From: CAYSAQ01 sp964429235
GTDB taxonomy: Bacteria > Margulisbacteria > Riflemargulisbacteria > GWF2-35-9 > DYQY01
NCBI GenBank assembly: GCA_964429235.1
Contig: CAYSAQ010000008.1
Coordinates: 1 to 64,000 of the forward strand
Direction: 5' to 3'
DNA: 64,000 nt
Part shown: positions 35,301-41,744 of the stretch, piece after piece
How positions within the stretch are numbered: position 1 is the first letter of the stretch
Layout: every line of letters begins with the position of its first letter
Notes under the pieces: generated by a model
Databases searched by the model: none
The model's input: the letters and a program-made list of their open reading frames with translations, nothing else
What the model was told of the DNA's origin: nothing
Translations under genes and position numbers: made by a program

Positions 35301-35301
35301 T
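26398..35301 (-). CDS. Giant 2967-aa multi-pass membrane protein with two BcsA/GT2-like blocks
   Basis: Residues 1-100 are Pro/Ala/Ser-rich. Likely TM segments lie at ~119-136, 145-162, 369-392, 402-416, three or more at ~2170-2310, and four or more at ~2700-2960. Block 1 (D418, VRYPY 454-458, SSSMLRRQAYG 489-499) is spaced like the second half of a processive GT2 core. Block 2 (~2630-2910) has ATED, then 37 residues to QRGGRW, then TMs, PYSWIMAFNKL and FNITVEMAG before a last TM pair, which mirrors cellulose-synthase BcsA. About 2100 mostly helical residues separate the blocks. The second Asp of DxD is missing and QRGGRW has one extra residue versus QxxRW, so activity is doubtful. AAAGGA precedes ATG. 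Confidence 0.6.
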   Translation of the reverse strand: MKSTYLYLNNINSLKYKVISSLPSDELSTPAAPDNAACVGTPLALPVDGLNPVDAAVAVSSTSEPVLPDNIDVNHANNTQRVINESDVPPASPIDPNVSKSWAYYKRGFEVIKNFAINNWQLLAMAATNIGLELAYSNIEDLTPAIGGIFRGIDATLFMHWLAVKNAKGYVKGKITNPNSGLRKELDRVYKVFGGKSVKTAKKVEMMNNLKVYFTVSSLLNGIEDLRGRVQREREVMNKTGVSNPAILRDLINYLDSGVLELNGLLQDVNAPSEVRIAVDRLAAFNPINGDTELVTNWLNNYVEEKFTKSNDPNITEISNFFTEMLANGTATAMDNKAKFNSFLKAFDAFLHESNAKHQSKIKSLQRRLLITQATQVIMGISLIGIIGVNSFTQDVSVGQKMMNFVFFLTPILYYATDGAINFYNQLRTFFDKNAPEYGDTFQNELDNPMMGAVRYPYAHNNMDWVFQDLISNVMMDDNFVGTENIFSSSSMLRRQAYGIVTVLNAAKARYTMLSEKFKGLLEGLSDDAKKMIPLLLSVDKYHTVPVEISIQRAVNNVLAGYEDTKAGYLTTFETLLLGFPQQDAGKHRTEQGRLLVESVLFKMQKTLGLSNVEIRLLVDRFNIGDFNHYDFESMLRDALVNDLGWGSKDSRIESVVTEIVGNKEQYQKEAVLAYAHKEGIPAQHAAAIMQQMIVVFEQESLMEKISEVSNNLRKGILIDKNGKKVSSAALQKELQSLLAKAFYGTETINNNLVKITDILVRDGAEITKKSYEAYTLKDPMSDPNLSKGDFKHLVDVRRRLGIMGLNEKNDRGENFEANQIITLFYSIRNMIADRDSGNTAGYESKLTSLYFILTGEALAAGSDMEEAYKKITESYEGLLKVALTDFKNENYVQLASGAKDSFKYFYIAGLPKGLDLPENKSYSYNKKDGVFEVEGEINDKDLKALSLKLSTTDMKTVEMLNNRKKNISFDKDSGVLTAKGAMTAHDYSVLKTFFPSKQNLNKLEKIYEKANNSDLNQEILLGELDLASPKADQQLFDIVTRLNLIGVVDTGRLLLENGGLPGTVAGESNSLTLALATRAAMLAGKAEAGFYDEQNNVDLVFDNSARAGRYDAYFNMAYASAEEGIRSGFRTKESLDMIRTKTPGLRDISTHVTEKAVEAFLPSYEENQVKIGQMYLGMGSGLARDAQILDNFVQTYRSDALGLKTALDPKIDAVADANAELVAQGSKLSPDIKSLIDLLYTNYMFQGDARGNIRLFGKTTGALTYDQLADYVISSLENGQMDIRFRHAGRDFYIDLNGKDEKLLTKALASSGYMMVSEERQNNVKENIKAYCSARETQVTKLTDLEDVVMNHKIEGGEVFGDSMVSLYNEPIFRLIFMKLAGVNYVQDLAPMDVKAGEDANTAKDWLNTLNSRDVMINNYKNFHKMPSMTVLDAYSDTSTATNPELEALRAKPAKLPAFITGGKADQTNINSSHYGKGRIATQMRETRLTDYISQRLQIINNDGDISNIEIPPMLLNNFEYEVTGTLNKSQSELMLSNATYATALQFMVSELDNGANPAQAGKALVEYWKTNLNLTDADVVGGSLKALQKTCVSFAKALKVNMAIPDMTGGISALYAMSESENVVISVPEAYNSYLNNIDQNDDVNAKNLSEKIDAYVANYIKTGNFNYKEAKELKNVAKRMKRNILVNDRIKGFTETLLNAKEAGTSIEDAMKAISGKISGDKTLDMTTKGYLAYYMKEVSVNIEMGKNLNANDWVILKGEWYTFSAQFLYRTPADMNKEAPSGRRLTDALLPWRSKQNMYQSFLFTRSMTMEEINALNSSAQGQYVGLTKQVPEEENFRGLKIPAASILRNFASFFDKYVSADANEIIAEYTKFQKLVRVSNSLETFSLTAKESLSEKIDSLVVSDPVAVINMAKVITGDQSINDAELAKAELMKVYDSREFTLVHIQTKIDRLIHSKLKNSAISNLQNIANLDKPNRIEAYQLVLSAAISDGKEIVINELPVTLDTVADLDNIILSGKISEEAVAKAVADLLPSNPEGTERSKMAAELIDYFDDNLMPGSMYVLYEKLFGIKKPRTHTNHDVDNFTFENSVNKPGILKKVHYLNYDPVTGVFHKTRHGMIQGSQNIAEKSQPVTTPFANLDQIWNDLLLKLKGYNNALYANGCFFIQRLDVMAKSQMFWQDIEQGNATMTSDSRISRSYNANRKMWTELQQNHPMIYSIVRKTLVGASISAIPLIVGMSATVSSVPAMAGILLLTYLSLSMTSADKIGFKADNKNAEIKKNFMYGSLASVLGASMIGSALLALSWAQPLLDQLGNYQHQLAEFGVMAFAAMFAAGVTTWITENVGFTKVREKVMLNAAGRAMTSIISDVNKLLDTKVIDVSKLSDVQSADFNGLLDVYANCKADANFINRNKFFAGYVSFFNILFDANSTEAQKKDAFKIITESNGKILANTLMDSLGLESSEANSLIDELKALSLINDDGELSDNAKDSEKLAEYLIANFPNRAEEIKAYLHMNYYKNLMLKANEKDMVSQIYSMLSSLSNTTDSDEVLDNFCKMMKISKEELNKLFDPSSPLEIDAKKELAEKIKKSFYELHKTKGASVPGDMPIACKKFISRFEDYKTTSATEDAFSWITNYFMGWNTQAMPGGMPLGMAGANTSFDVVVPQRGGRWYSSTSAFLSYAIINDVYQNWQTRPADTAAGTISTLMYGYSGIAKMQLMLGVPMVALGYINPFFFLTTMGLTSFTLFSFANYSSAMQSNRIARMKTGALSYGVDLALYSESKIHMPTALKETIARGGIKPEQTMQIMNLTWGDILKKPADPYSWIMAFNKLTNPVTSPLHNAGFNITVEMAGSTQPKFKFSLHTGVALTFAATSGILFLKMMDSIHGGAFTQVPYFGAFLFWSYIQLRNALGTEHMARLGANNLIEGQKKSSKQEGNSELGKLLQGAGEHKSQYRSDREKELFR

Positions 35302-35382
35302 GTTAATCCTTTCGCACTTTCTAGCTTATTAATTTATCGTTTAATGTTTATATAAATCCCGCTTACTTTGATACCATGCCCA

Positions 35383-37227
35383 TTATTTTTTAAGACTAAA
35401 CCTTAAAATCATATTATTATCATGATTGCAGAAAACAATCATACCCATTTGATACTTTTGCCCTGGTTTTACAGAGTATTTAAAGATATCTCCTTTGTTA
35501 ATTCCACCCATAATCATATTATTATTCTTATCTATTTTTCTTCCTTCTGGTGCTGGAAAATCTGACAATTTATATAAATATTTAAATTCTCTTTTCGGAA
35601 CTGGTTTGGTGTTTAAAAACATAGAAAATGCTTTATCTCCCCAGATTCTTTGTTCTCCAATATCTAAAACTTCTACTTCTAATTTAGAGAAGCCCTTCGG
35701 AATAGTGATAGAACCAAAATGAACTTGTTCATAGTCCTTATCAGAATGATGCCTACCTTCTATTACGAATAAACCATCAGGGTCAAACCTAGCAATAATA
35801 TCTTTATTCCATATTCTATCTGTACGAGGAAATCTTAAAATCAACGAATCCTTAGGAACAACTTCTTTAGCACTTGCTACTACATCTTTCTTAAATTCAT
35901 TTGCAACTAAGCTTTCTACAACGTTCATTGTCATTGCTACTATAAGTTGATTAAATGTATATTTATTTGATGGCCCGTAATGTCCATAGGAATGAAAAAC
36001 TTCCTTTCTATAATCCACTGTTGAATCATAGTTCAGCTTATTACTTAATAATGTTGTAATCATACCCTGAGCCATAGTAATTTCATTTATTGATCCAGTC
36101 TTAATCCCTCCGTAATATAACTTTGAAAGATCATAACCATACCTACCAGCAACTAGCTTTAAAAAATCCAAAGAATCCTTATCTTTGAAATCTCTATAAT
36201 TTAATGCATGATCCAGTATAAATCTTGGCCACTCTATCCCTTTATTTATTAATGTATGTTTTTGAGCATCTGGAAAATAATCATGTATTCGAGAAGAAGA
36301 AATAACATCTCCTGAATTTTTATTCATCTTTACTACACACCAATCACGTAATCCTTGATTTTTAAGGACTTCTTTATTAATCTTATTTTGGGTTTTATTT
36401 ATTAACGCCCACCTATCATCAACCACTGCTAATAAGTTTGCAGCATATGAAAATGAGTACGAAATATTATAATGAAATAGATAGTCATCTTTTGTCTCTG
36501 TGACAAAATTACTTTTATGAGGTGCTTCTAAGTTTGTGCCTGCTGTTGGAACCGCAAATTTCTCACCGTCTTTTGCAGTAAAATATATAACTGAATTATC
36601 AAGGATATCATTAGAAAGCTTTTTTATTTCTTTAGAATAATTAATAGATCCTTTTTTCCAAAGGCCTTTATCAACATTCTTTTTAGCCATCACCAAAGCC
36701 ATCAACCTGAATACTTCAGCATCTGTTGCAGAATCATCCTCACCAGAAGTCCATGATAAAAGAGAAGTTTCTCCTATTTTGCTGAAATGTTTATTAGCAC
36801 TTACATATAGCTTATCAAACAACTGTTGCGATGATTCAACCTTTTTCATATCTACTTCTGATATAGCTCTATCACTCAATGTTGATAATAAATACATTGC
36901 ATAGGCATTTCCTTCTGTATGAATCATCTTGCTATCTATATATCTAACTAATTTCAAATCACCTTTTTCGACATACATATCAGCTTTGGGATTCATATAG
37001 TTCTCTGTTCTGCTACGATCTTGTAAAATATCTACTAATTCAACTAAAGAAGGATTTAGTTCTAATATATTATAGGCAATACTGTTAGTTGTTACGCTCG
37101 CCACTGTCCTATTTATTGCCTTTAAATCGGTGCCTACTGCTTGTATTTTACTATTTTTAACATCCTTAACTATGGTGGTATATGGTGTTAATATGGCTTT
37201 TCTTGTTGTTAGATTATCCACTGGCAT
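35383..37227 (-). CDS. Glycoside hydrolase family 8 protein (endoglucanase/BcsZ-like)
   Basis: A 614-aa protein. Residues ~95-370 show the GH8 (alpha/alpha)6 signature set: HTEGNAYAMYLL (103-114) equals the S-E-G-Q-x-Y-G-M motif with the general-acid Glu (E105); SATDAE (166-171) equals SATDAD; then a Tyr/Ser-rich helix and IEWPRFILDHAL, matching the W-R-x-x-L-D segment. GH8 enzymes cut beta-1,4-glucans (cellulose, chitosan, xylan), and BcsZ accompanies bacterial cellulose synthesis. The last ~200 residues look beta-rich (FGSITIPKGFSKLEVEVLDI), probably an accessory domain. No signal peptide is present, unlike BcsZ. AAGGAG lies seven bases before ATG. It heads the giant-gene run (81-bp gap to the next gene). 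Catalysis is plausible; substrate is inferred. Confidence 0.75.
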   Translation of the reverse strand: MPVDNLTTRKAILTPYTTIVKDVKNSKIQAVGTDLKAINRTVASVTTNSIAYNILELNPSLVELVDILQDRSRTENYMNPKADMYVEKGDLKLVRYIDSKMIHTEGNAYAMYLLSTLSDRAISEVDMKKVESSQQLFDKLYVSANKHFSKIGETSLLSWTSGEDDSATDAEVFRLMALVMAKKNVDKGLWKKGSINYSKEIKKLSNDILDNSVIYFTAKDGEKFAVPTAGTNLEAPHKSNFVTETKDDYLFHYNISYSFSYAANLLAVVDDRWALINKTQNKINKEVLKNQGLRDWCVVKMNKNSGDVISSSRIHDYFPDAQKHTLINKGIEWPRFILDHALNYRDFKDKDSLDFLKLVAGRYGYDLSKLYYGGIKTGSINEITMAQGMITTLLSNKLNYDSTVDYRKEVFHSYGHYGPSNKYTFNQLIVAMTMNVVESLVANEFKKDVVASAKEVVPKDSLILRFPRTDRIWNKDIIARFDPDGLFVIEGRHHSDKDYEQVHFGSITIPKGFSKLEVEVLDIGEQRIWGDKAFSMFLNTKPVPKREFKYLYKLSDFPAPEGRKIDKNNNMIMGGINKGDIFKYSVKPGQKYQMGMIVFCNHDNNMILRFSLKK

Positions 37228-37338
37228 AATATTCTCCTTCTTTACTATCTACTCAACTATCGTAAGCAACTTAAAATAATTGCAGTTATTTATATATACC
37301 ATAAAAAAATGTTATATTTTATAATCAATACATAATCA

Positions 37339-38268
37339 CTAATTCTGAAAAAAATCATTAAAAATTAAATCAATTCTATCTTGATTTAAATTAGCAACAA
37401 CCTTTCCTACACAAAGGTCAGTCACAAGAACTTTTGCAGTAACCTTTCCCTTATACTTCCTTTCATTAATCGCAGAAAAAAAATGGAAAAGTTCCTGATC
37501 TACAATTTTGACGCCTTCTCGTAACCATTGATGAATATTTTCCTGAGTTTCATCAAAAACAGAATTAACACTCATACATGTTGTCCCCGCAGCATCTATA
37601 ATTTCAGTATTATCACTATTAATACTTCTCGCTACGCCAACATCGACAAATTTATATAACGGATCTATCAACAAGCCACCAACAACACCAAAGAAATCAA
37701 TACTTTCGGGCGAACAATCCTTTAACAAATAATTCAAAAAGGAAAATATCAACCAACCGTAAACACTTGCAATATCTATAAACGCACTATCATCTTGGCT
37801 ATTTACGCCTACCTGAAACCCATCAAAATTATGCATTACTATCTGCAACTTTTGTTTACTCACATCAGTTAAATTATTTAGAAATGTAAATACTATTCTC
37901 TTTGGATTAAGTTTTGCAATATTTTTTGACAAACTGTTTAACTCTTTAAAAACAATATGAGCATCACCCTCTTCCACGAACCTTGTTACGCCTAAATGTC
38001 GCAATATATTCAAGTACTTATCTCTATGATTGGGATATTTAGCACTAACAACATAAAAAGTCTCAGATTTGCCATCATACAAAACATGCCTATTTATCTT
38101 AATTAACCGTTTTTTAAGATTTATAATTTCCTTCTCTTCAAGATAAGTGAAAATAACTTTAGAATCTCTTATTTTGTTCATGAAAATATTGCCATGTGTC
38201 CTTAAAATATAATCCCCTATATTAAATGAATATAAATTGTGGCTTACTACCTTCGTCCTAAATGTCAT
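37339..38268 (-). CDS. Unidentified 309-aa protein coupled to the radical SAM gene
   Basis: No family is recognised. The protein has a basic N-terminal half and a central hydrophobic stretch (IASVYGWLIFSFLNYLL) that could be a buried helix rather than a TM segment. It then has FFGVVGGLLIDPLYKFVDVGVAR, a Cys at GTTCMSVNS, and a C-terminal strand-rich part (KVTAKVLVTDLCVGKVVANL). The start is ATG 38268, which overlaps the end of the upstream radical SAM gene by 11 bases and has AGGAA about seven bases upstream; a longer frame from 38298 lacks a site. The tight coupling suggests a dedicated partner or substrate of the radical SAM enzyme. 111 bases of AT-rich sequence separate it from the GH8 gene. 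Confidence 0.6.
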   Translation of the reverse strand: MTFRTKVVSHNLYSFNIGDYILRTHGNIFMNKIRDSKVIFTYLEEKEIINLKKRLIKINRHVLYDGKSETFYVVSAKYPNHRDKYLNILRHLGVTRFVEEGDAHIVFKELNSLSKNIAKLNPKRIVFTFLNNLTDVSKQKLQIVMHNFDGFQVGVNSQDDSAFIDIASVYGWLIFSFLNYLLKDCSPESIDFFGVVGGLLIDPLYKFVDVGVARSINSDNTEIIDAAGTTCMSVNSVFDETQENIHQWLREGVKIVDQELFHFFSAINERKYKGKVTAKVLVTDLCVGKVVANLNQDRIDLIFNDFFQN

Positions 38269-40234
38269 GAGCGTGTTCCTGCTGAAACATATTATCAAAT
38301 ATGCTGTATAAATTTTCTAAAAACATATCAGTCCTATCCCCTGGTAAATATTGAGGATAATATATTTTCACACCCTTAATAAAAGTAATTAAATATACTA
38401 TTGCTGTGAGATTTACTGAAAATTGATTTACACTGTTTAATCCATATTTATCTTTAAATTCATAATATATTTCATAAAATAAAGAATTAAGTTGTAATCT
38501 CAACAAACATCCACCCTGTATTTTCTCATACAGATCAGCAACCTCAGGATGCAATCCTACGGTTGATTCTCTAATAAGTGATTGCTTCATAAAGTCACTT
38601 TGTATCTCCTCAGTTACAAAGCTATGATGCTTTTCTCTTATTTTGTTTCTTAACTTATCACTTGTTTCTAGCAATGAAGAACTTGCTAATTGTATTTTTG
38701 AAGCTACTTGCACAAACACATTCCTGTTTTGCAAATATTGCATTGTTTCTTCAATAGAGCTGATTATGCTACTTATTGTATCAACTGGAGAAGCAAGTAT
38801 CATATACATCCCTACTCTTATTCCAGCATCAGTTAAAGCCTCAATAGCCAACCTATTCTCATCGACTGTCGCTTTATTGCCAAAAAAATCAAGAGATGGC
38901 ACATGAAAACTTTCAATACCTAAAGAGATAACTCGAAACCCACGCTGATGAAAAGTATTTAATATTCTGGCATCTTCCTTTAATAAATTAGTAATAGATT
39001 TTGCCTTTGCTTGAGCTTTAACTGGAAGGTTTAACCCTGTTTCATTCTGCAATCTTTCTAACCCTGCCAATATTTTAATACTCTTTTGGGGAGTATTAAA
39101 TAAATCATTATCACGAAAAAGAAGATAATCATAATTGTTTGGAACCATTAATTCTTCCTGTAAATATTGAAAAGCTTCATTTACTGAAAAATCACTTGTA
39201 TTAAAATTTTTACTTCCACAAAATACGCAATTTGCATTACATATGTTAGAAATCAATAAACCAAGGGGGTTACTTCCAATAAAATCTAACGGTCTCCCAC
39301 CCATATTTATAACAGAATTCATTTCTTTGTATGTTGTCTTATGAAAAATGTCGCTACCTATTATTGGTTCATATGCACTTGGCAATAAACTTTCATTAAA
39401 AGAAGTATGATCAAAAGTTTTATCTCCATAAAGCAACTCCCCATCATCAAAAACAAAAGTATTAGCTCCAACCCTGTTTTTCCCAAAGATAGCTTCTTTA
39501 GACAATCCATTACCGTCTATTATTTTTTGTGCAATAAGTTGCATTGCATCAAAGGCAGGTCCTTCTATACCGATATCATATGGTATTGATTCAAATAACT
39601 GCATATTTGCCTGTGTCGAGTTTTTTGATATTTCTGGCCCTCCAACAACAAATAAAGCATTTGGATTCTGTCGATATAAAACATCCAGATACTCAATATC
39701 ATTATGTAGAACATGTGCCATATACCCATGAGATACCATGTCCCACTTAACGCCAAAAATCTCTTGATTTTCACCTAGATTAAATTTATCTAAATTTGCA
39801 TCATACACTACTGCATCACATGGCAATGTTATTCTTAAATGCTGCGCAACTCTTTGAGCACCTAAATTTGATGCTACTTTTAACATAGGAAGACCATTCT
39901 CTGAACTTACATTAGATAAAAATAAAATCTTCAAATATTTTTTAGATACTTCTAACCCGTTTTGTATGGAAAAATCATCAAATGAAGAAATATTGCCAAT
40001 ATTTGAAAAATCTATTGCTAACGTTGAATCATCAGCTAACTCAAAACTATTAGCAAGATAATTAGCTAGTTCATTGAACAAACTATTGTTACTCGATAAA
40101 TCTATACAATTACTTCTTAGTATCCAGTTATCACAACGATTCTCAAGAATACACCAACCAGGAATTTTCTCAATAAAATGGCCTAAATCATTAATTGAAA
40201 AAACATTATCATTTGCAATAACCTTCAGTTTCAT
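38258..40234 (-). CDS. B12-binding-domain radical SAM protein
   Basis: A 658-aa protein. Residues ~98-240 look like a cobalamin-binding Rossmann domain (LKILFLSNVSSENGLPMLK, then VSHGYMAH and PNALFVVGGPEIS). The radical SAM cluster motif is ICNANCVFCGSKNF (~residues 327-340, CX3CX2C). The SAM barrel continues with LLFRDNDLFNTP, VISLGIESFHVPSLDFFG and AGIRVGMYMILASPVDT. The first ~95 residues are unassigned. Class B enzymes of this kind catalyse methylations, ring contractions or other radical steps on peptides, lipids, tetrapyrroles or antibiotics; the substrate cannot be read here. ATG has AGGAAG six bases upstream. The downstream 309-aa gene overlaps its end, and a 380-aa unknown lies 107 bases upstream. 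Confidence 0.85.
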   Translation of the reverse strand: MKLKVIANDNVFSINDLGHFIEKIPGWCILENRCDNWILRSNCIDLSSNNSLFNELANYLANSFELADDSTLAIDFSNIGNISSFDDFSIQNGLEVSKKYLKILFLSNVSSENGLPMLKVASNLGAQRVAQHLRITLPCDAVVYDANLDKFNLGENQEIFGVKWDMVSHGYMAHVLHNDIEYLDVLYRQNPNALFVVGGPEISKNSTQANMQLFESIPYDIGIEGPAFDAMQLIAQKIIDGNGLSKEAIFGKNRVGANTFVFDDGELLYGDKTFDHTSFNESLLPSAYEPIIGSDIFHKTTYKEMNSVINMGGRPLDFIGSNPLGLLISNICNANCVFCGSKNFNTSDFSVNEAFQYLQEELMVPNNYDYLLFRDNDLFNTPQKSIKILAGLERLQNETGLNLPVKAQAKAKSITNLLKEDARILNTFHQRGFRVISLGIESFHVPSLDFFGNKATVDENRLAIEALTDAGIRVGMYMILASPVDTISSIISSIEETMQYLQNRNVFVQVASKIQLASSSLLETSDKLRNKIREKHHSFVTEEIQSDFMKQSLIRESTVGLHPEVADLYEKIQGGCLLRLQLNSLFYEIYYEFKDKYGLNSVNQFSVNLTAIVYLITFIKGVKIYYPQYLPGDRTDMFLENLYSIFDNMFQQEHAHDI

Positions 40235-40326
40235 TATTTACTTCCTGTACATAAACTTAAAAAAACTTTCTTGTGCTTCAGGTATTTATCGAATATTAGA
40301 CAGGTTTATACATCGATAATATCGCA

Positions 40327-40340
40327 TGTGTGTGTGTGTG
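40327..40340. repeat. (TG)7 microsatellite
   Basis: Seven TG dinucleotides lie just past the 3' end of the 380-aa gene (which ends at 40342), in the leader region of the radical SAM gene. No coding frame crosses it, so any length change would affect only the spacer. Confidence 0.9.
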
Positions 40341-40341
40341 T

Positions 40342-41484
40342 TTAAGAACCCCTAATTTGTTTCCAAATTTCATTTAAATACTCATCAGGATTATCCAGTA
40401 ATTCCATATTAAGACTTACCGAATCATCTCCATCAATACCTATTAAATCATGTATTGTATCTAAGTTATTTCTTATTAATGTTACTTGTGCTAAATATGC
40501 ATCTTTAAAAACTCGTAAATATTCAGGCATCTCTTCATTTAAGTTTGGCATAAACAAAATCGCAGCCATTTCAATAATATGTCGTCTGGCATTCTCCATA
40601 ATGTAAAACCCATCTTTATTAAAATATTCGAAATCTATTGCATACAATCCTTCTCCTTGTTCAAGCCTTTGTAAATCTACAAAATAGTTGCAGAAAAAAT
40701 CACCACCTCTCACATCAATAAATGAACGGTCTCCACGATAAACTAAATCTGAAACAGCGGCTTCCTTAGCTAAAGCTTTCAATAAAGGATAACGAAAACT
40801 ATCAAATTCATCCCTCAATGTTATTACTGATTCTTTTACTAAAAACATTTTCGATGTAACAATTTCTGAGGTGAAAAAATCACTAACCAATACGTCTTTA
40901 GAATATAATTCCCTATTTACTGAACAATCTAAAGCTTCTCTTAGCATCGAAAACATCTTTGCCTGTGGACTAACTCCATTTTTTATAAAAATATATTTAG
41001 ATTGTCCATCCACTTCTATTTCGATTTTGAGACATAAATTATTAGGCTTATGATATCTACTAGAAGACATATCCATAACATCAATAATTTCATAACCAGC
41101 AACACCATAAAATCTATCCAAATATTCATCCATAACTTCTTTAATATGAGGATTCTTTGTAAGAATTTTATAGCATATCTTGATTCTTAGACTAACTGGT
41201 AATTCATTTATAAATGAACGAAGAAACATTGCGTACTTGTTTGTATATTGCCTTTCCAAACTAGAACTTTCATCGATTACATTGAAAACCTCTGTAGATG
41301 TTAAGGGATGAAGGTACAAATCACCTCGAGTCAAAAAATTGATAATACTATTAGCGGTAATGCCTACTTCTTTAAAAAAAACATCCTCTACTATTTTGCC
41401 ATTAACATAATCAATCAAATCGACTGAAAGTTCTTTTGCAAATAATTCTATAGCACTTTTTGTAGAAATTATTTTATTTTTCAT
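40342..41484 (-). CDS. Unidentified 380-aa protein, possibly kinase-like
   Basis: No family is recognised with confidence. The protein is soluble, without signal peptide or TM. Features that recall a protein-kinase-like fold are a strand pair with a Lys (KIEIEVDGQSKYIFIKNG, ~residues 149-166), and later VSDLVYRGDRSF (~240-251) and GLYAIDFEYF (~276-285), where IDFE could serve as the metal-binding DFG equivalent. The first ~130 residues are helical and look like an N-terminal recognition domain. It is the first gene of the minus-strand run and faces the sucrose-synthase gene across a 260-bp divergent region. ATG 41484 follows an AT run without an obvious Shine-Dalgarno. Kinase activity is only a suggestion. 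Confidence 0.5.
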   Translation of the reverse strand: MKNKIISTKSAIELFAKELSVDLIDYVNGKIVEDVFFKEVGITANSIINFLTRGDLYLHPLTSTEVFNVIDESSSLERQYTNKYAMFLRSFINELPVSLRIKICYKILTKNPHIKEVMDEYLDRFYGVAGYEIIDVMDMSSSRYHKPNNLCLKIEIEVDGQSKYIFIKNGVSPQAKMFSMLREALDCSVNRELYSKDVLVSDFFTSEIVTSKMFLVKESVITLRDEFDSFRYPLLKALAKEAAVSDLVYRGDRSFIDVRGGDFFCNYFVDLQRLEQGEGLYAIDFEYFNKDGFYIMENARRHIIEMAAILFMPNLNEEMPEYLRVFKDAYLAQVTLIRNNLDTIHDLIGIDGDDSVSLNMELLDNPDEYLNEIWKQIRGS

Positions 41485-41658
41485 ATATATATATCGGAAG
41501 AACTCTTAGGCAATCTCAAAAAAGATTTAGAACTAATGACTAATTTAAAAAGTTATCTACTAATTCACTCAACTTTATCAAAAAGTTCTAGAATCCCTTC
41601 GGCCCCAATATTAAACAAAGCAGCAATTATATTTCAAAAAAATCTTCAGAAAACCTTG

Positions 41659-41687
41659 TTGATGAGGAGTTAGCAGGATAATATAAA
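41659..41687 (+). promoter_or_regulatory. Candidate promoter of sucrose synthase
   Basis: TTGATG (41659-41664), a 17-bp spacer and TATAAA (41682-41687) lie about 57 bases before the TTG start. The 250-bp region between the divergent genes otherwise holds AT-rich sequence with no ORF of note. Confidence 0.5.
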
Positions 41688-41744
41688 AATAAGCTAAAAA
41701 CTGGCTGAACTAACTTATATATACGGGATAAAGGGGTGAGGGTT

